A stretch of 51,092 bases of DNA from CAZCZZ01 sp964503335. GTDB taxonomy: Bacteria > Verrucomicrobiota > Kiritimatiellia > CAIVKH01. The position numbers and the translations under genes were made by a program. The stretch covers positions 1 through 51,092 of the forward strand of contig CAZCZZ010000026.1 of the NCBI GenBank assembly GCA_964503335.1, given 5' to 3'. The notes beneath the pieces are model-generated. The model was not told where the DNA came from, did no database searches, and saw only the letters and a program-made list of their open reading frames with translations. This document shows positions 15,630 to 23,465 of this stretch, piece after piece (the first letter of the stretch is position 1; each line of letters starts with the position of its first letter).

Positions 15630-16712
15630 TCATCGCGCCAGGAGGACGACGTTGTTCGGGCGGAACCAGATCTTGGCTACCTTCACTTCGTCGTCGTGGG
15701 TGACAATCTTCGGGTTAAGCTCGAAGGCTTTGAGCTTCACGTCGCTGTTCTCGATATTGACCGTGTGCTGCGCCATTTCGCCGAGGTAGATCGTGTCGTG
15801 GACATTCGCATCGAAGACGTTGGTCACGTCCTTGGGAAGGGTGCCGACGTGGATGACTTCCGGGCGCAGCGACACGGTGACCGCTTGGCCCTCCTTCAGG
15901 GACTCGTGGGCCGGGGCTGTGCTGACGAGCAGCCCCATGGCGGTTTCCACATCGATGCGGTCAGGCCGCACATCCGAAACCTTGCCCTCAATGAAATTCG
16001 TCTCCCCGATGAAGTTCGCCGTGAACTTGCTGTTCGGGTGCAGGTAGACATCCTGCGGCGTGCCGCACTGCTGGATCGTGCCCCGGTCGAGGATCGCGAG
16101 ACGGTCGGCGATGGACAGCGCTTCCTTCTGGTCGTGCGTGACGTAGATCGCCGTGAGACCGGCCTGCTTGCAGATGCGACGGATCTCCGTGCGCATTTCG
16201 AGCCGGAGCTTGGCGTCGAGGTTCGAGAGCGGTTCATCGAGGAGGAGGCACTTGGGACGGACGACGAGGGCGCGGGCTAGGGCGACGCGTTGTTGCTGTC
16301 CGCCGGAGAGTTGGTTGGGTCGATACTCCGCGCGATCGCTCATGCGGACGAGCGACAAGGCCTCGGCCACGCGCTGCTTCATCTCGTCCTTCGACACCTT
16401 TCGCAGCTCCAGTCCGAACGCGACATTCTCCGCGACGGTCATGTGCGGCCATAGCGCATAGCTTTGGAACACCATGCCCGCATCGCGATCCTCCGGCCGG
16501 AGCTTCGTTACATCGCGATCACCGATGAAGATGGACCCACTCTCGGGAATGTAGAAACCCGCGATGCTCCGGAGCAGTGTCGTCTTGCCGCAGCCGCTGG
16601 GCCCAAGGAGGAAGAAGAGTTCGCCCGGCGCAATGTCGATCGTGATGTCATCGACCACCCGGTTTGAACCGAAGGACTTGGTAACATTCTTGAGTCGTAC
16701 GGAAACAGCCAT
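15630..16712 (-). CDS. ABC transporter ATP-binding protein (FbpC/PotA-like)
   Basis: 360 residues. Walker A GPSGCGKT lies at residues 37-44, with the Q-loop VFQSYALWPHM, signature LSGGQQQR, Walker B CLLLDEP, D-loop SNLDAKL and H-loop YVTHDQKEAL. A C-terminal TOBE/MOI-like domain (from about residue 240, FIEGKVSDV) is usual in the CUT1/FbpC/PotA branch and can bind regulators or nucleotide sensors. Start at the ATG 16712 with AGGGG upstream; another Met four codons earlier is possible. It is the first gene of the importer operon and follows the MFS gene by 165 bases. Confidence 0.92.
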   Translation of the reverse strand: MAVSVRLKNVTKSFGSNRVVDDITIDIAPGELFFLLGPSGCGKTTLLRSIAGFYIPESGSIFIGDRDVTKLRPEDRDAGMVFQSYALWPHMTVAENVAFGLELRKVSKDEMKQRVAEALSLVRMSDRAEYRPNQLSGGQQQRVALARALVVRPKCLLLDEPLSNLDAKLRLEMRTEIRRICKQAGLTAIYVTHDQKEALSIADRLAILDRGTIQQCGTPQDVYLHPNSKFTANFIGETNFIEGKVSDVRPDRIDVETAMGLLVSTAPAHESLKEGQAVTVSLRPEVIHVGTLPKDVTNVFDANVHDTIYLGEMAQHTVNIENSDVKLKAFELNPKIVTHDDEVKVAKIWFRPNNVVLLAR

Positions 16713-16877
16713 GAGCCCCTGCATTCTCCGGTTCGACCCCGCAAGGGTCAACCGGGAAGCGGCTGCTCACAGAATTCTCACACGCGCGGAGGACGTTGCT
16801 GTAATTGGCTTGTGCTGAATGCGTTGCGCGTTCTTCGAGCTTGGAGAGACGGCATCGTCGGCGTGCCGTCCGGGCGG

Positions 16878-18323
16878 CTAGACGAGCTCGACTGCTCTCT
16901 TCATCGCCTTCTGTTTGCGCATGACGAGGAGCATGGCGATGCCGCCGAGGACGCCGAAGGCGGACATGATGACGTACCAGAAGAGCCAGCCGTGCTCGGC
17001 TTTCGTTGCGTCGAGGACGCGGCCTGTGATGATCAGCGAGATTGCGCCGCCGTAGTATTGGAAGGAGTCGATGACGCCTGCTGCAAAGCCGGCCATCTTC
17101 TTGCCGCCGATGTCCATGGGGGCGGCGGCGCCGACAATCGAATGGGTCGAGTTCGCCGTGAGCGAGATCATGATCAGGATGCCGCAGCCGGTGAGGATGC
17201 CCGCAGGGGTGGGCGTAACGAGGCCTTTGACGAGCAGGACGGCGGCGAAGGCAATAACGCAGGCTTCGAGGAAATAGAGCGACATGGCCACCGGCGAGCG
17301 GTGTCCTTTGAAGAACTTGTCCGAGATCCAGCCCGAGAAAAGCGAACCGCACACCGCGGCCATCGGCATCATGGCCAGCGTCCAGGATACGGTCGAAGGG
17401 ATGTCGCCCTTCATGTTCATGCCGAGCTGTTCCTGGAAATAAAGAATCGCAAGCTGGTCGGAGCTGGTGCGGACCGCGCCCGTACAGGCGTAAGCGCACG
17501 CGTAAAACCAGACTAATGGATGGGTGAAGATCGTGCGGAAAGATTCCTTCAAGGTGACTGTGACGCCTGCTGAATCGTCGAGCTCATCCTTGATCACATT
17601 CGGGAAGCCCGCTTCTTCCGGCGACTGCTTCGCAGCGAGCGACATGAAGATCACGGCGGCCAGCGTGACGAAGGGCGGGATGATGAACAGCCACCGCCAG
17701 TCACCTTTCGCGACGACAAGGCCACCGATGGCGAAGCCCGCAAGGATGGCCTTGGAAAGCTTTGCGCTCATGACCTGGCCGAGCTGGATCATGAACCCGA
17801 AAATACCGGCAAACGTTCCGCGCTCCGTCCGGTGGAACCACGCCGCATTGATCTTCACCATGCCGGGTGCGCCGAACGACTGGAACCAGCCGTTGATCAG
17901 CCAGATGGCGGAGATGGCGAGGAAGGCGGGATCAATACTTTCAGCGCCGAGCACCTTGGCGGATGCGGCAAGGGCACCGCCGATCGTGAGGATCGGGAGA
18001 AACGCCAACATGAAGTTCACGGCGATCGTGCCGAATGCACCGATCTGCATCGAGCGCTTGCCGCCGATCTTGTCGGTCAGCAGTCCGTTCACCAACTGCC
18101 CGGTACCATACGTCAGCGACCAGATCGCCAGCATGTCCGCAATCTGTGTGGTCGTGAACCCGAACTCGGCCTGCATGCCCGGCGTCGCAAAGCGGAAGTT
18201 GTAGCGGCACATGTAGTACGCCGCGTACATGAGACCGAGCGAGAACCAGTTCAGACCGCGGCGCTGGCGGAAGCCGGGAGGATGATGAACGACGAAGTGA
18301 ACGTCCGAGTGTCCTGAGCCCAT
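16878..18323 (-). CDS. MFS transporter of the organophosphate:phosphate antiporter (GlpT/UhpT) type
   Basis: 481 residues with 12 predicted membrane helices. The first helix has LMYAAYYMCRYNFRFATP, the Y-x-x-R-x-NF pattern of the OPA family (GlpT, UhpT, PgtP and the sensor UhpC), whose Arg contacts phosphate. It is followed by the loop LTYGTGQLVNGLLTDKIGGK, the MFS signature between helices 2 and 3. Other OPA traits are WLINGWFQSFGAPGMVKI and WF-x-x-TERG (HRTERGTFAGIFG). A partner sensor kinase is absent, so transport is more likely than UhpC-like sensing. It lies upstream of and co-directional with the ABC importer, which suggests both take up phosphorylated compounds. Confidence 0.88.
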   Translation of the reverse strand: MGSGHSDVHFVVHHPPGFRQRRGLNWFSLGLMYAAYYMCRYNFRFATPGMQAEFGFTTTQIADMLAIWSLTYGTGQLVNGLLTDKIGGKRSMQIGAFGTIAVNFMLAFLPILTIGGALAASAKVLGAESIDPAFLAISAIWLINGWFQSFGAPGMVKINAAWFHRTERGTFAGIFGFMIQLGQVMSAKLSKAILAGFAIGGLVVAKGDWRWLFIIPPFVTLAAVIFMSLAAKQSPEEAGFPNVIKDELDDSAGVTVTLKESFRTIFTHPLVWFYACAYACTGAVRTSSDQLAILYFQEQLGMNMKGDIPSTVSWTLAMMPMAAVCGSLFSGWISDKFFKGHRSPVAMSLYFLEACVIAFAAVLLVKGLVTPTPAGILTGCGILIMISLTANSTHSIVGAAAPMDIGGKKMAGFAAGVIDSFQYYGGAISLIITGRVLDATKAEHGWLFWYVIMSAFGVLGGIAMLLVMRKQKAMKRAVELV

Positions 18324-18442
18324 CCGGCGTTTCTAGCGGATTCGTAGCCGGATTCCAACAAAATCCTAATGCATTCGTGCTCAAGCGTTTGACTAAATTG
18401 TGGCTGCGGAGGCCACCCGGAGCGTTCGCCTGCGTCATCCGG

Positions 18443-19738
18443 TCAGTCGTGGTCGTGTACGTGCTCGTGCGATGGATGGTCGCCGAAGAGGAATTCGAAG
18501 GCGAGCCAGACCGTGTGTGCGTCGCCATCCTCGAGGTGATCCGCATCATCGAAGTTGTACTGGAGTCGAACGCGCGAGTTCTCCGAGGGGTGGTACGCAA
18601 GAAGAGGTGATAGGCGCAAGCGATCATCGCGCGCGTCGTCCTCCTCGCGCGGTTCCGGTCCTTCGCCATCGCCTGTCGCGTACTCCACGCGAAGTCCTGC
18701 TGCCCAGCCCGGCGTGAAGCCGTAGAGGAGCTGAGAGTAAAGTCCCCAATCCTCCAGGTCTTCGTCCGCTTCGTAATCGCGACGGATGACTTCCGACTGC
18801 CACTCGACAAACGGCCAGCCGTGCCCGTGGTCGTCCGGCTCCCATGTCACGGTGAAATCCGCGCCGTAAATCGCTGACTCCGTATCCTCGCCGGCCGCAT
18901 TCGGTCCGACCATGCCGGAGAAGCCGAGCAGTGCGCCGGTGTCATCGGACAAGCCAAACCGGTTCTGCATCCGCGCGGAAAACACGAGGTCGTCGAAGTC
19001 CTCCGCCTCGCGATCCGCACGCGGGAACCCGCCGATCGCTTCCTCGCCTTCCTCTTCCTCCCCTTCGTCGTCGTGATGATGCGACGTCTCGCCCAGGAAG
19101 CTGGCCATGGTCTCGTTGTCCGCATTCTGCGCCCCGAAGCTCACGTCGGAGCACCAAGGCAGCGGCGTGTGCCACAGGACGCGAGCGCCGGGTGCGCGGG
19201 ATCCGTCGGGACCGAAGAAGCGACCGATCACGACGGGTTGGTCGACCCAGCGCCATGTGTGGGGATGCGACGCGTTCATGCGTCCGAACTCGGTGAGGTA
19301 GTGACCGAGCTTCAGCTCTGTATTGCCGGGCAGGGCGGTCGACGTGATGAAGGCCTCCTCCAACTCCACGTCGTCTTCCAGAAAGAGGATGTGTGCCTCG
19401 CCTTTGAAGTACGGATCCACCTCGCCGGCGAAAGAAAGCTCCGCCTGCTGGAAGTTGAAACCGCGTTGCTTCGGATCGTGCCCGCCACCCTGCAGCGACT
19501 CGATCCCTTCGTTGTCCTCGCTCGAAGTGCCCGCGCTGATCAAGGTGTTCACGGACGCTTCGATCGGGTCCTCATGATTCTTCCAATCCTTGGAAGTCTC
19601 GTCCTGCTTGAGTTCCAAGCGTTGGATCTTTTCATTCAACGCATCGATTTCACGCCGCAAATCCGTCACTTCATCCGCCACCGCCATCGCAGCCGAAAGG
19701 CCAAGCGCGGCAAAACCCACAAAAAGTTTGTATTTCAT
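18443..19738 (-). CDS. Outer-membrane porin-like protein with His/acidic-rich loops
   Basis: 431 residues. The signal peptide (KLFVGFAALGLSAAMAVA) is followed by a coiled-coil trimerisation segment (DLRREIDALNEKIQRLELKQ, residues about 22-42) and then alternating beta strands ending in an aromatic-rich strand (HTVWLAFEFLFG). Metal-binding features are a loop with SHHHDDEGEEEEGEE, a DDHGHG stretch, and a C-terminus HPSHEHVHDHD. The layout fits a Porin_O_P-like barrel. The ATG at 19738 is chosen because the signal peptide begins there; the open frame further upstream is the neighbour's coding region in another frame. Together with the adjacent His/Cys protein and the operator at 20142 it suggests zinc or another divalent metal. 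Confidence 0.75.
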   Translation of the reverse strand: MKYKLFVGFAALGLSAAMAVADEVTDLRREIDALNEKIQRLELKQDETSKDWKNHEDPIEASVNTLISAGTSSEDNEGIESLQGGGHDPKQRGFNFQQAELSFAGEVDPYFKGEAHILFLEDDVELEEAFITSTALPGNTELKLGHYLTEFGRMNASHPHTWRWVDQPVVIGRFFGPDGSRAPGARVLWHTPLPWCSDVSFGAQNADNETMASFLGETSHHHDDEGEEEEGEEAIGGFPRADREAEDFDDLVFSARMQNRFGLSDDTGALLGFSGMVGPNAAGEDTESAIYGADFTVTWEPDDHGHGWPFVEWQSEVIRRDYEADEDLEDWGLYSQLLYGFTPGWAAGLRVEYATGDGEGPEPREEDDARDDRLRLSPLLAYHPSENSRVRLQYNFDDADHLEDGDAHTVWLAFEFLFGDHPSHEHVHDHD

Positions 19739-19826
19739 TCCCTGCAATCCTGTTTTCGTTCGGCGCGTCGCGATCGCAGACGCGCCCTGGTTCAAACACA
19801 CACACGGAATCGATTGAACGCGAGAA

Positions 19827-20120
19827 TCAGGCAGGCGGGCCACGGGCGGGATGAAGGGAGATGATCGGCGAGGGCGAGGGCGTGACGGTCGCGGCTGGCA
19901 GCGATCGGACAGATCCGACGGATCGGACCAATCCATCCGATTCCACCCCCGGCACCCACTGGCTCGTCGTCGCCGAGTGGGCGCAGAATGAGCAGGACTG
20001 GCTCGCTTCACAGTCGTGGTGGGCGTGATGGTGGAAGACCGGGGCGAGGAGATGAAGAAGGGCCAGCACGCATGCCAGCGGCAACAAACGCTTCGCCCAG
20101 ACTCGGGTGATTTCGTGCAC
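19827..20120 (-). CDS. Small exported His/Cys-rich protein (DUF2946-like)
   Basis: 97 residues from a GTG at 20120. One hydrophobic segment (LLPLACVLALLHLLAPVF) is followed at once by HHHAHHDCEASQSCSFCAHS, a cluster of six His and three Cys that should bind metal in the periplasm. The pattern recalls DUF2946 proteins found next to metal-uptake receptors. The rest is low-complexity. Residues near SDGLVRSVGSVRSL are encoded by a short repeat (19903-19942) that also occurs in non-coding DNA at 35504, so the C-terminus may be recently altered. It lies 88 bases upstream of the porin gene on the same strand. The start is uncertain because no ATG is available. Confidence 0.6.
   Translation of the reverse strand: MHEITRVWAKRLLPLACVLALLHLLAPVFHHHAHHDCEASQSCSFCAHSATTSQWVPGVESDGLVRSVGSVRSLPAATVTPSPSPIISLHPARGPPA
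19903..19942. repeat. Dispersed GATCGGACAGATCCGACGG-type repeat, copy 1
   Basis: Built of permuted ATCCGAC / GTCGGAT / GGACAGATCC words. A second copy with the same words is at 35504-35541. This copy lies inside the reading frame of the small His/Cys protein. Confidence 0.65.
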
Positions 20121-20141
20121 AGCGACAGGCAGCCTATTTAC

Positions 20142-20157
20142 TGATACGCATTTATCA
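20142..20157. promoter_or_regulatory. Fur/Zur-like operator
   Basis: TGATACGCATTTATCA: perfect 5-bp arms TGATA/TATCA around 6 bases, close to the TGATAAT-type half-sites of the Fur family. It lies 22 bases upstream of the His/Cys protein start and 47 bases before the divergent oxidoreductase. The His-rich nature of the downstream products favours Zur. Regulator not in the window. Confidence 0.5.
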
Positions 20158-20204
20158 ACAACATTCTGCGCCTTGTGACTGTCTAATCCATTGGGTACAC
20201 AGTG

Positions 20205-21542
20205 ATGATGACACGAATCGCGAATTGGGGAAACCACCCTGTGGTCGATGCGAAGGTGCATCGTTTCCGCAGCGAGGAGGATCTCCGCGCAGCGCTTGCC
20301 GACCCGGCGCCCGCCATTGCCCGCGGGCTGGGACGCAGCTACGGCGATTCGTCCCTCGCAGCCTCGATTCTTTCCAGCGACAGCTTCAATCGCTTCCTCG
20401 CGTTCGACCCGGAGACGGGTGTCCTGACCTGCGAATCCGGCGTGTCGATTGCTGACATCCTGGATGTGTTTGTCCCGCGTGGCTGGTTCCCCCCGGTGAC
20501 CCCCGGCACGAAGTTTGTCACGATCGGCGGCGCCATCGCGGCGGATGTCCACGGCAAGAACCATCACAAGGTCGGCTGCTTTGGCGACCATGTCCTTTCG
20601 ATGGACATCATGCTTGCAGACGGGAGCATCGTGACATGCTCGCCGACTGAGCACGCGGAGCTTTTCGATACGACCTGCGGTGGCATGGGCCTCACCGGAA
20701 TCATCCTTCGCGCGACGATCCGTTTGAAGCGCATCGAGTCCGCTTACATCCGCGAGGAAGTCGTTCCGGCGGCAAACCTCGACGGGATCATGGACCTCTT
20801 CGAAGCGTCCGCCCACTGGACCTACACCGTGGCGTGGATCGACTGCCTGTCCAGCGGTAGCAGCCTCGGTCGCAGCATCATGATGCGCGGCGAGCATGCG
20901 ACGGCCGAGGAGACGAAGAAGGAAAAGCCCGACGTGGATCCGCTCGGCTTCAAGGCGGTGCCGAAGTTGACCGTGCCCTTCATGCTCCCTTCATTCCTGC
21001 TGAATTCGCTCACCGTCCGCGCTTTCAACGCCCTGTACTACAGGATGCACGCGGGCGCCAACCAGCATCGCCTCACAAACTTCGACACGTTCTTTTATCC
21101 GCTCGATGCGATCCTGCACTGGAATCGCATCTACGGCCGCCGAGGCTTCACGCAGTACCAGGTCGCGTTCCCGCTGGAATCGAGCCGCGCGGGCCTGCGC
21201 GAACTTCTGGAGAAGATCAGCGCGAGCGGGCAGGGGTCCTTCCTCGCGGTCCTGAAACTCTTCGGCCCGCAGCGCCGCGTGCTATCGTTTCCGCGCGAGG
21301 GCTATACGCTGGCGCTCGACTTCCCGATCAACGACCGCGTGCTCAGACTCTTCGACGAACTCGACCAGATCGTGCTGCGTCACGGCGGTCGCCTCTACCT
21401 GGCGAAAGACGCGCGCGTGCAGGCCGACGTGTTCCGGAAGGGCTACGCCAACGCCAACGCATTTCGCGACCGCATCAAACAATGGGACCCGGCAGGCCGC
21501 TGGCAGTCCCTGCAATCCAAGCGAGTGGGCCTCACCTCATGA
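20205..21542 (+). CDS. FAD-linked oxidase, DprE1-like
   Basis: 445 residues. An N-terminal FAD-binding PCMH-type domain contains ARGLGRSYGDSSLA (residues about 41-54), GVLTCESGVSIADIL, and FPPVTPGTKFVTIGGAIAAD followed by VHGKNHHKVGCFGDHV. In DprE1 these bind FAD and position the substrate. The C-terminal half (YTLALDFPINDRVLRLFDEL, RLYLAKDARV) matches the substrate-binding domain, whose Lys in YLAKD is the conserved catalytic Lys. DprE1 oxidises C2 of polyprenyl-phosphoryl ribose. The next gene encodes the matching reductase with a 4-base overlap, giving a complete epimerase. Start: ATG 20205 or 20208, with no clear ribosome site. Confidence 0.85.
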   Translation: MMTRIANWGNHPVVDAKVHRFRSEEDLRAALADPAPAIARGLGRSYGDSSLAASILSSDSFNRFLAFDPETGVLTCESGVSIADILDVFVPRGWFPPVTPGTKFVTIGGAIAADVHGKNHHKVGCFGDHVLSMDIMLADGSIVTCSPTEHAELFDTTCGGMGLTGIILRATIRLKRIESAYIREEVVPAANLDGIMDLFEASAHWTYTVAWIDCLSSGSSLGRSIMMRGEHATAEETKKEKPDVDPLGFKAVPKLTVPFMLPSFLLNSLTVRAFNALYYRMHAGANQHRLTNFDTFFYPLDAILHWNRIYGRRGFTQYQVAFPLESSRAGLRELLEKISASGQGSFLAVLKLFGPQRRVLSFPREGYTLALDFPINDRVLRLFDELDQIVLRHGGRLYLAKDARVQADVFRKGYANANAFRDRIKQWDPAGRWQSLQSKRVGLTS

Positions 21543-22270
21543 AAAGCATCCTCATCCTCGGCGCAAACTCGGACATCGCCGTTGCCATCGCGCATGTCTT
21601 CGCAAAGAACGGCTTCACGCTGCTGCTCGCGGCTCGAAACGTCGCGCGGCTTGATCCCATCATCAAGGATCTCGCGATCCGTCATCAGGTCCAAGCGAAA
21701 GCCCTGGAATTCGATGTGCTCGCGATGAACACGCATGAATCCTTCTATCGCGGCTTGCCCGCGAAGCCGGACGTCGTGGCCTGCGTCGTGGGTTATCTCG
21801 GTGACCAGTCGAAGGCCCGCGCCGACGGCGATGAGCTTCGTCGCATCCTCGACTCCAACTTCACCGGCCCCGCGTCGATCCTTCGCGTGGTCGCCGATGA
21901 TTTTGAGTCCCGCAAGGCCGGCTGCATCATCGGCATCAGCTCCGTCGCCGGCGACCGCGGCCGCCAGAGCAACTACGCCTACGGCAGCGCGAAGGCCGGC
22001 TTCACGGCCTATCTATCGGGATTACGCAACCGTCTCACAAGAGCCGGCGCGCACGTCATCACGGTCAATCCCGGTTTTGTTCGCACGAAGATGACCGAAG
22101 GCATGAAGCTCCCGCCCGTTGTCACGGGAACACCCGAAGCCGTCGCCAGGGACATCTACCGCGCTTTCGAAAAGAAGCGCGACGTGCTCTACACCCTCTG
22201 GATGTGGCGCTGGATCATGCTCCTGATCCGCAATATCCCCGAGCGCATCTTCAAGAAGCTGGGGATGTGA
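21539..22270 (+). CDS. Short-chain dehydrogenase, DprE2-like
   Basis: 243 residues. The Rossmann nucleotide-binding motif is LILGANSDIAVAIAHVF (residues about 5-21). The catalytic set is the Ser of GISSVAGDRGRQSN and Tyr-Lys of YAYGSAKAGF. The PGFVRTKMTEGM segment follows, as in classical SDRs. In the DprE2 group the enzyme reduces the 2-keto sugar made by DprE1 to yield polyprenyl-phosphoryl arabinose. The C-terminal hydrophobic region (LWMWRWIMLLIRNIP) may bring it to the membrane where the lipid substrate resides. The ATG at 21539 overlaps the upstream TGA. Lipid-linked pentose for a surface glycan is the inferred product. Confidence 0.85.
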   Translation: MKSILILGANSDIAVAIAHVFAKNGFTLLLAARNVARLDPIIKDLAIRHQVQAKALEFDVLAMNTHESFYRGLPAKPDVVACVVGYLGDQSKARADGDELRRILDSNFTGPASILRVVADDFESRKAGCIIGISSVAGDRGRQSNYAYGSAKAGFTAYLSGLRNRLTRAGAHVITVNPGFVRTKMTEGMKLPPVVTGTPEAVARDIYRAFEKKRDVLYTLWMWRWIMLLIRNIPERIFKKLGM

Positions 22271-22331
22271 CCCCCGACATCCACCCGCAGTCTGACTTGT
22301 TCTGGGAGGGGCTGTATGGCAATCTTACAAA

Positions 22332-22520
22332 GTGAAGGTGCGTACATTCCATAAGGCTCAAGACGCTGATTTGATGGACCGGCGAGCCAATCGGCTCATG
22401 ACTCCGGGCGAGCGACTTGAATTGGTGGAAATTCTCCGCCTGCAATCGGGCAAATTCCTCTATGACTACCCAGCCAGACTTCGAAGAGTTTTTGTCCCTG
22501 TTGGGAAAACACCGCGTTGA
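22332..22520 (+). CDS. Small partner protein of the nucleotidyltransferase
   Basis: 62 residues from a GTG at 22332 (MKVRTFHKAQDADLMDRR, then LTPGERLELVEILR-like helix and LRRVFVPV). Small proteins with this helical F-x-x-A-x-x-AD and T-x-x-ERLE-x-x-x-x-L pattern commonly precede AbiEii-like nucleotidyltransferases. It overlaps the next gene by 59 bases in another frame. A strong GGGAGGGG site stands before a 12-codon ATG frame at 22316; that frame runs into this one and may help translate it. Function is inferred only from pairing. Confidence 0.6.
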   Translation: MKVRTFHKAQDADLMDRRANRLMTPGERLELVEILRLQSGKFLYDYPARLRRVFVPVGKTPR

Positions 22521-22908
22521 GTACATGCTGGTTGGCGGCTATGCCGTCGCATTTCACGGGTACCCACGATTCACGAAGGATCTGGATGTCTATTACCTAC
22601 GAAGTGACGAGAACATCCGCAGGCTAAAGGCCGTTCTGATTGAGTTCGGGTTTTCCGCATCCGAGGTAGATGCCTTGGCCTTTGACAGGGAGGGGGAGAT
22701 TATCCGCTTCGGTGTGGAGCCGGTTCAGATCGACCTGCTTAATCGTGTCGATGGAATTACATTTGAAGAGGCAGCTCGATCGGTAGTGCAAGGCACGTAT
22801 GGTGACGCTCCCGCAGTATTCGTCGGCAAGGTGCAGCTGATCCGTAACAAGAGGGCTACTCCACGACTTAAGGACAAGGTCGATGCCGAGGAACTGGAGC
22901 AGGAGTAG
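22462..22908 (+). CDS. Nucleotidyltransferase of the AbiEii/DUF6036 type
   Basis: 148 residues. The motif YMLVGGYAVAFHGYPRFTKD followed by LDVYY gives the GG-x(9-13)-D-x-D pattern of the DNA polymerase beta-like nucleotidyltransferase fold. A third acidic position lies in VQIDLLN. The N-terminal DFEEFLSLLGKHRVEY helix is also typical. Such proteins act as toxins (AbiEii, MenT) or as housekeeping transferases of unknown target; the tRNA 3' end is a known target in the family. The overlapping upstream small gene would then be the antitoxin or a cofactor. The ATG at 22462 is set by the start of family homology. Confidence 0.78.
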   Translation: MTTQPDFEEFLSLLGKHRVEYMLVGGYAVAFHGYPRFTKDLDVYYLRSDENIRRLKAVLIEFGFSASEVDALAFDREGEIIRFGVEPVQIDLLNRVDGITFEEAARSVVQGTYGDAPAVFVGKVQLIRNKRATPRLKDKVDAEELEQE

Positions 22909-22966
22909 CTTACAATTTCCAAGGTTCGGCTCACCGGGCGGGATTTGCCCTGCCTCACGGCTGTAG

Positions 22967-22986
22967 GCCGGGTCACCTGACCCGGC
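22967..22986. repeat. Palindrome GCCGGGTCA-CC-TGACCCGGC
   Basis: Perfect 9-bp arms around two bases, preceded by GGCTGTAG as in the repeat at 3182. It also holds the stop codon of the coding-like minus-strand frame at 22973. It may act as a bidirectional transcription barrier. Confidence 0.6.
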
Positions 22987-23135
22987 GGAGTTGCTTCGCC
23001 ATCTTAATGTCATCCATCACGAAGCCGCCGCCGATGTTCTGGATGAACGGGATGTAGTGCTGGAACCAGATGGAGCGAGCGAGGCGGGTAATCGTCGTGA
23101 TCTCGCCTGTGTCGTCGACGGCTATGCCCTTGATC

Positions 23136-23414
23136 TCAGGAATCGCCGATGGAGAACATCGAATCCAGGTCGTGTTTTGAGTAGGTGCGGAAGGCGAGCA
23201 TCGTTTCGCTGGCGAGGATGCCGTCGAGCTTGAGCATGCTGCCGGTCACGATCTCCGCGAGCGACTCGTTGTCGCGGGTGCGGATCAAAGCGATGAGATC
23301 GTAGCGACCGCTCACCGAATAGACCTCGGTGACGTCCTTCATGTCGGAGAGTTGCGACGCGATGTTGTTCACCTGTTTCCGGTCTACCTTCAAAGCGATG
23401 ATGGCGGTAACCAT
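23136..23414 (-). CDS. Stand-alone Lrp/AsnC ligand-binding (RAM) domain protein
   Basis: 92 residues that cover only the C-terminal domain of Lrp/AsnC regulators: VTAIIALKVDRKQVNNIASQ, DVTEVYSVSGRYDLIALIRT and GSMLKLDGILASETMLAFRTY. There is no helix-turn-helix, so it cannot bind DNA itself. Such stand-alone domains form dimers that bind amino acids or other effectors. AGGAG lies upstream of the ATG at 23414. It follows the GH13 gene by 51 bases on the same strand and may be co-transcribed. The next 150 bases downstream on the same strand hold coding-like sequence in another frame (see findings). Confidence 0.88.
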   Translation of the reverse strand: MVTAIIALKVDRKQVNNIASQLSDMKDVTEVYSVSGRYDLIALIRTRDNESLAEIVTGSMLKLDGILASETMLAFRTYSKHDLDSMFSIGDS

Positions 23415-23465
23415 GACGATTCTCCTGGTCGGTTTCTTTTGACGGAAGAATACCGGGGACCCCTG

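Noticed and set aside
19739..20011. N-terminal extension of the porin-like gene
   Set aside because: The extension is Pro/Arg/Ser-rich and overlaps the His/Cys protein gene in another frame. A clear signal peptide begins at the ATG 19738.
22316..22354. 12-codon frame with a strong ribosome site
   Set aside because: Too short to call as a gene; it is mentioned only as a possible translational relay into the small gene at 22332.
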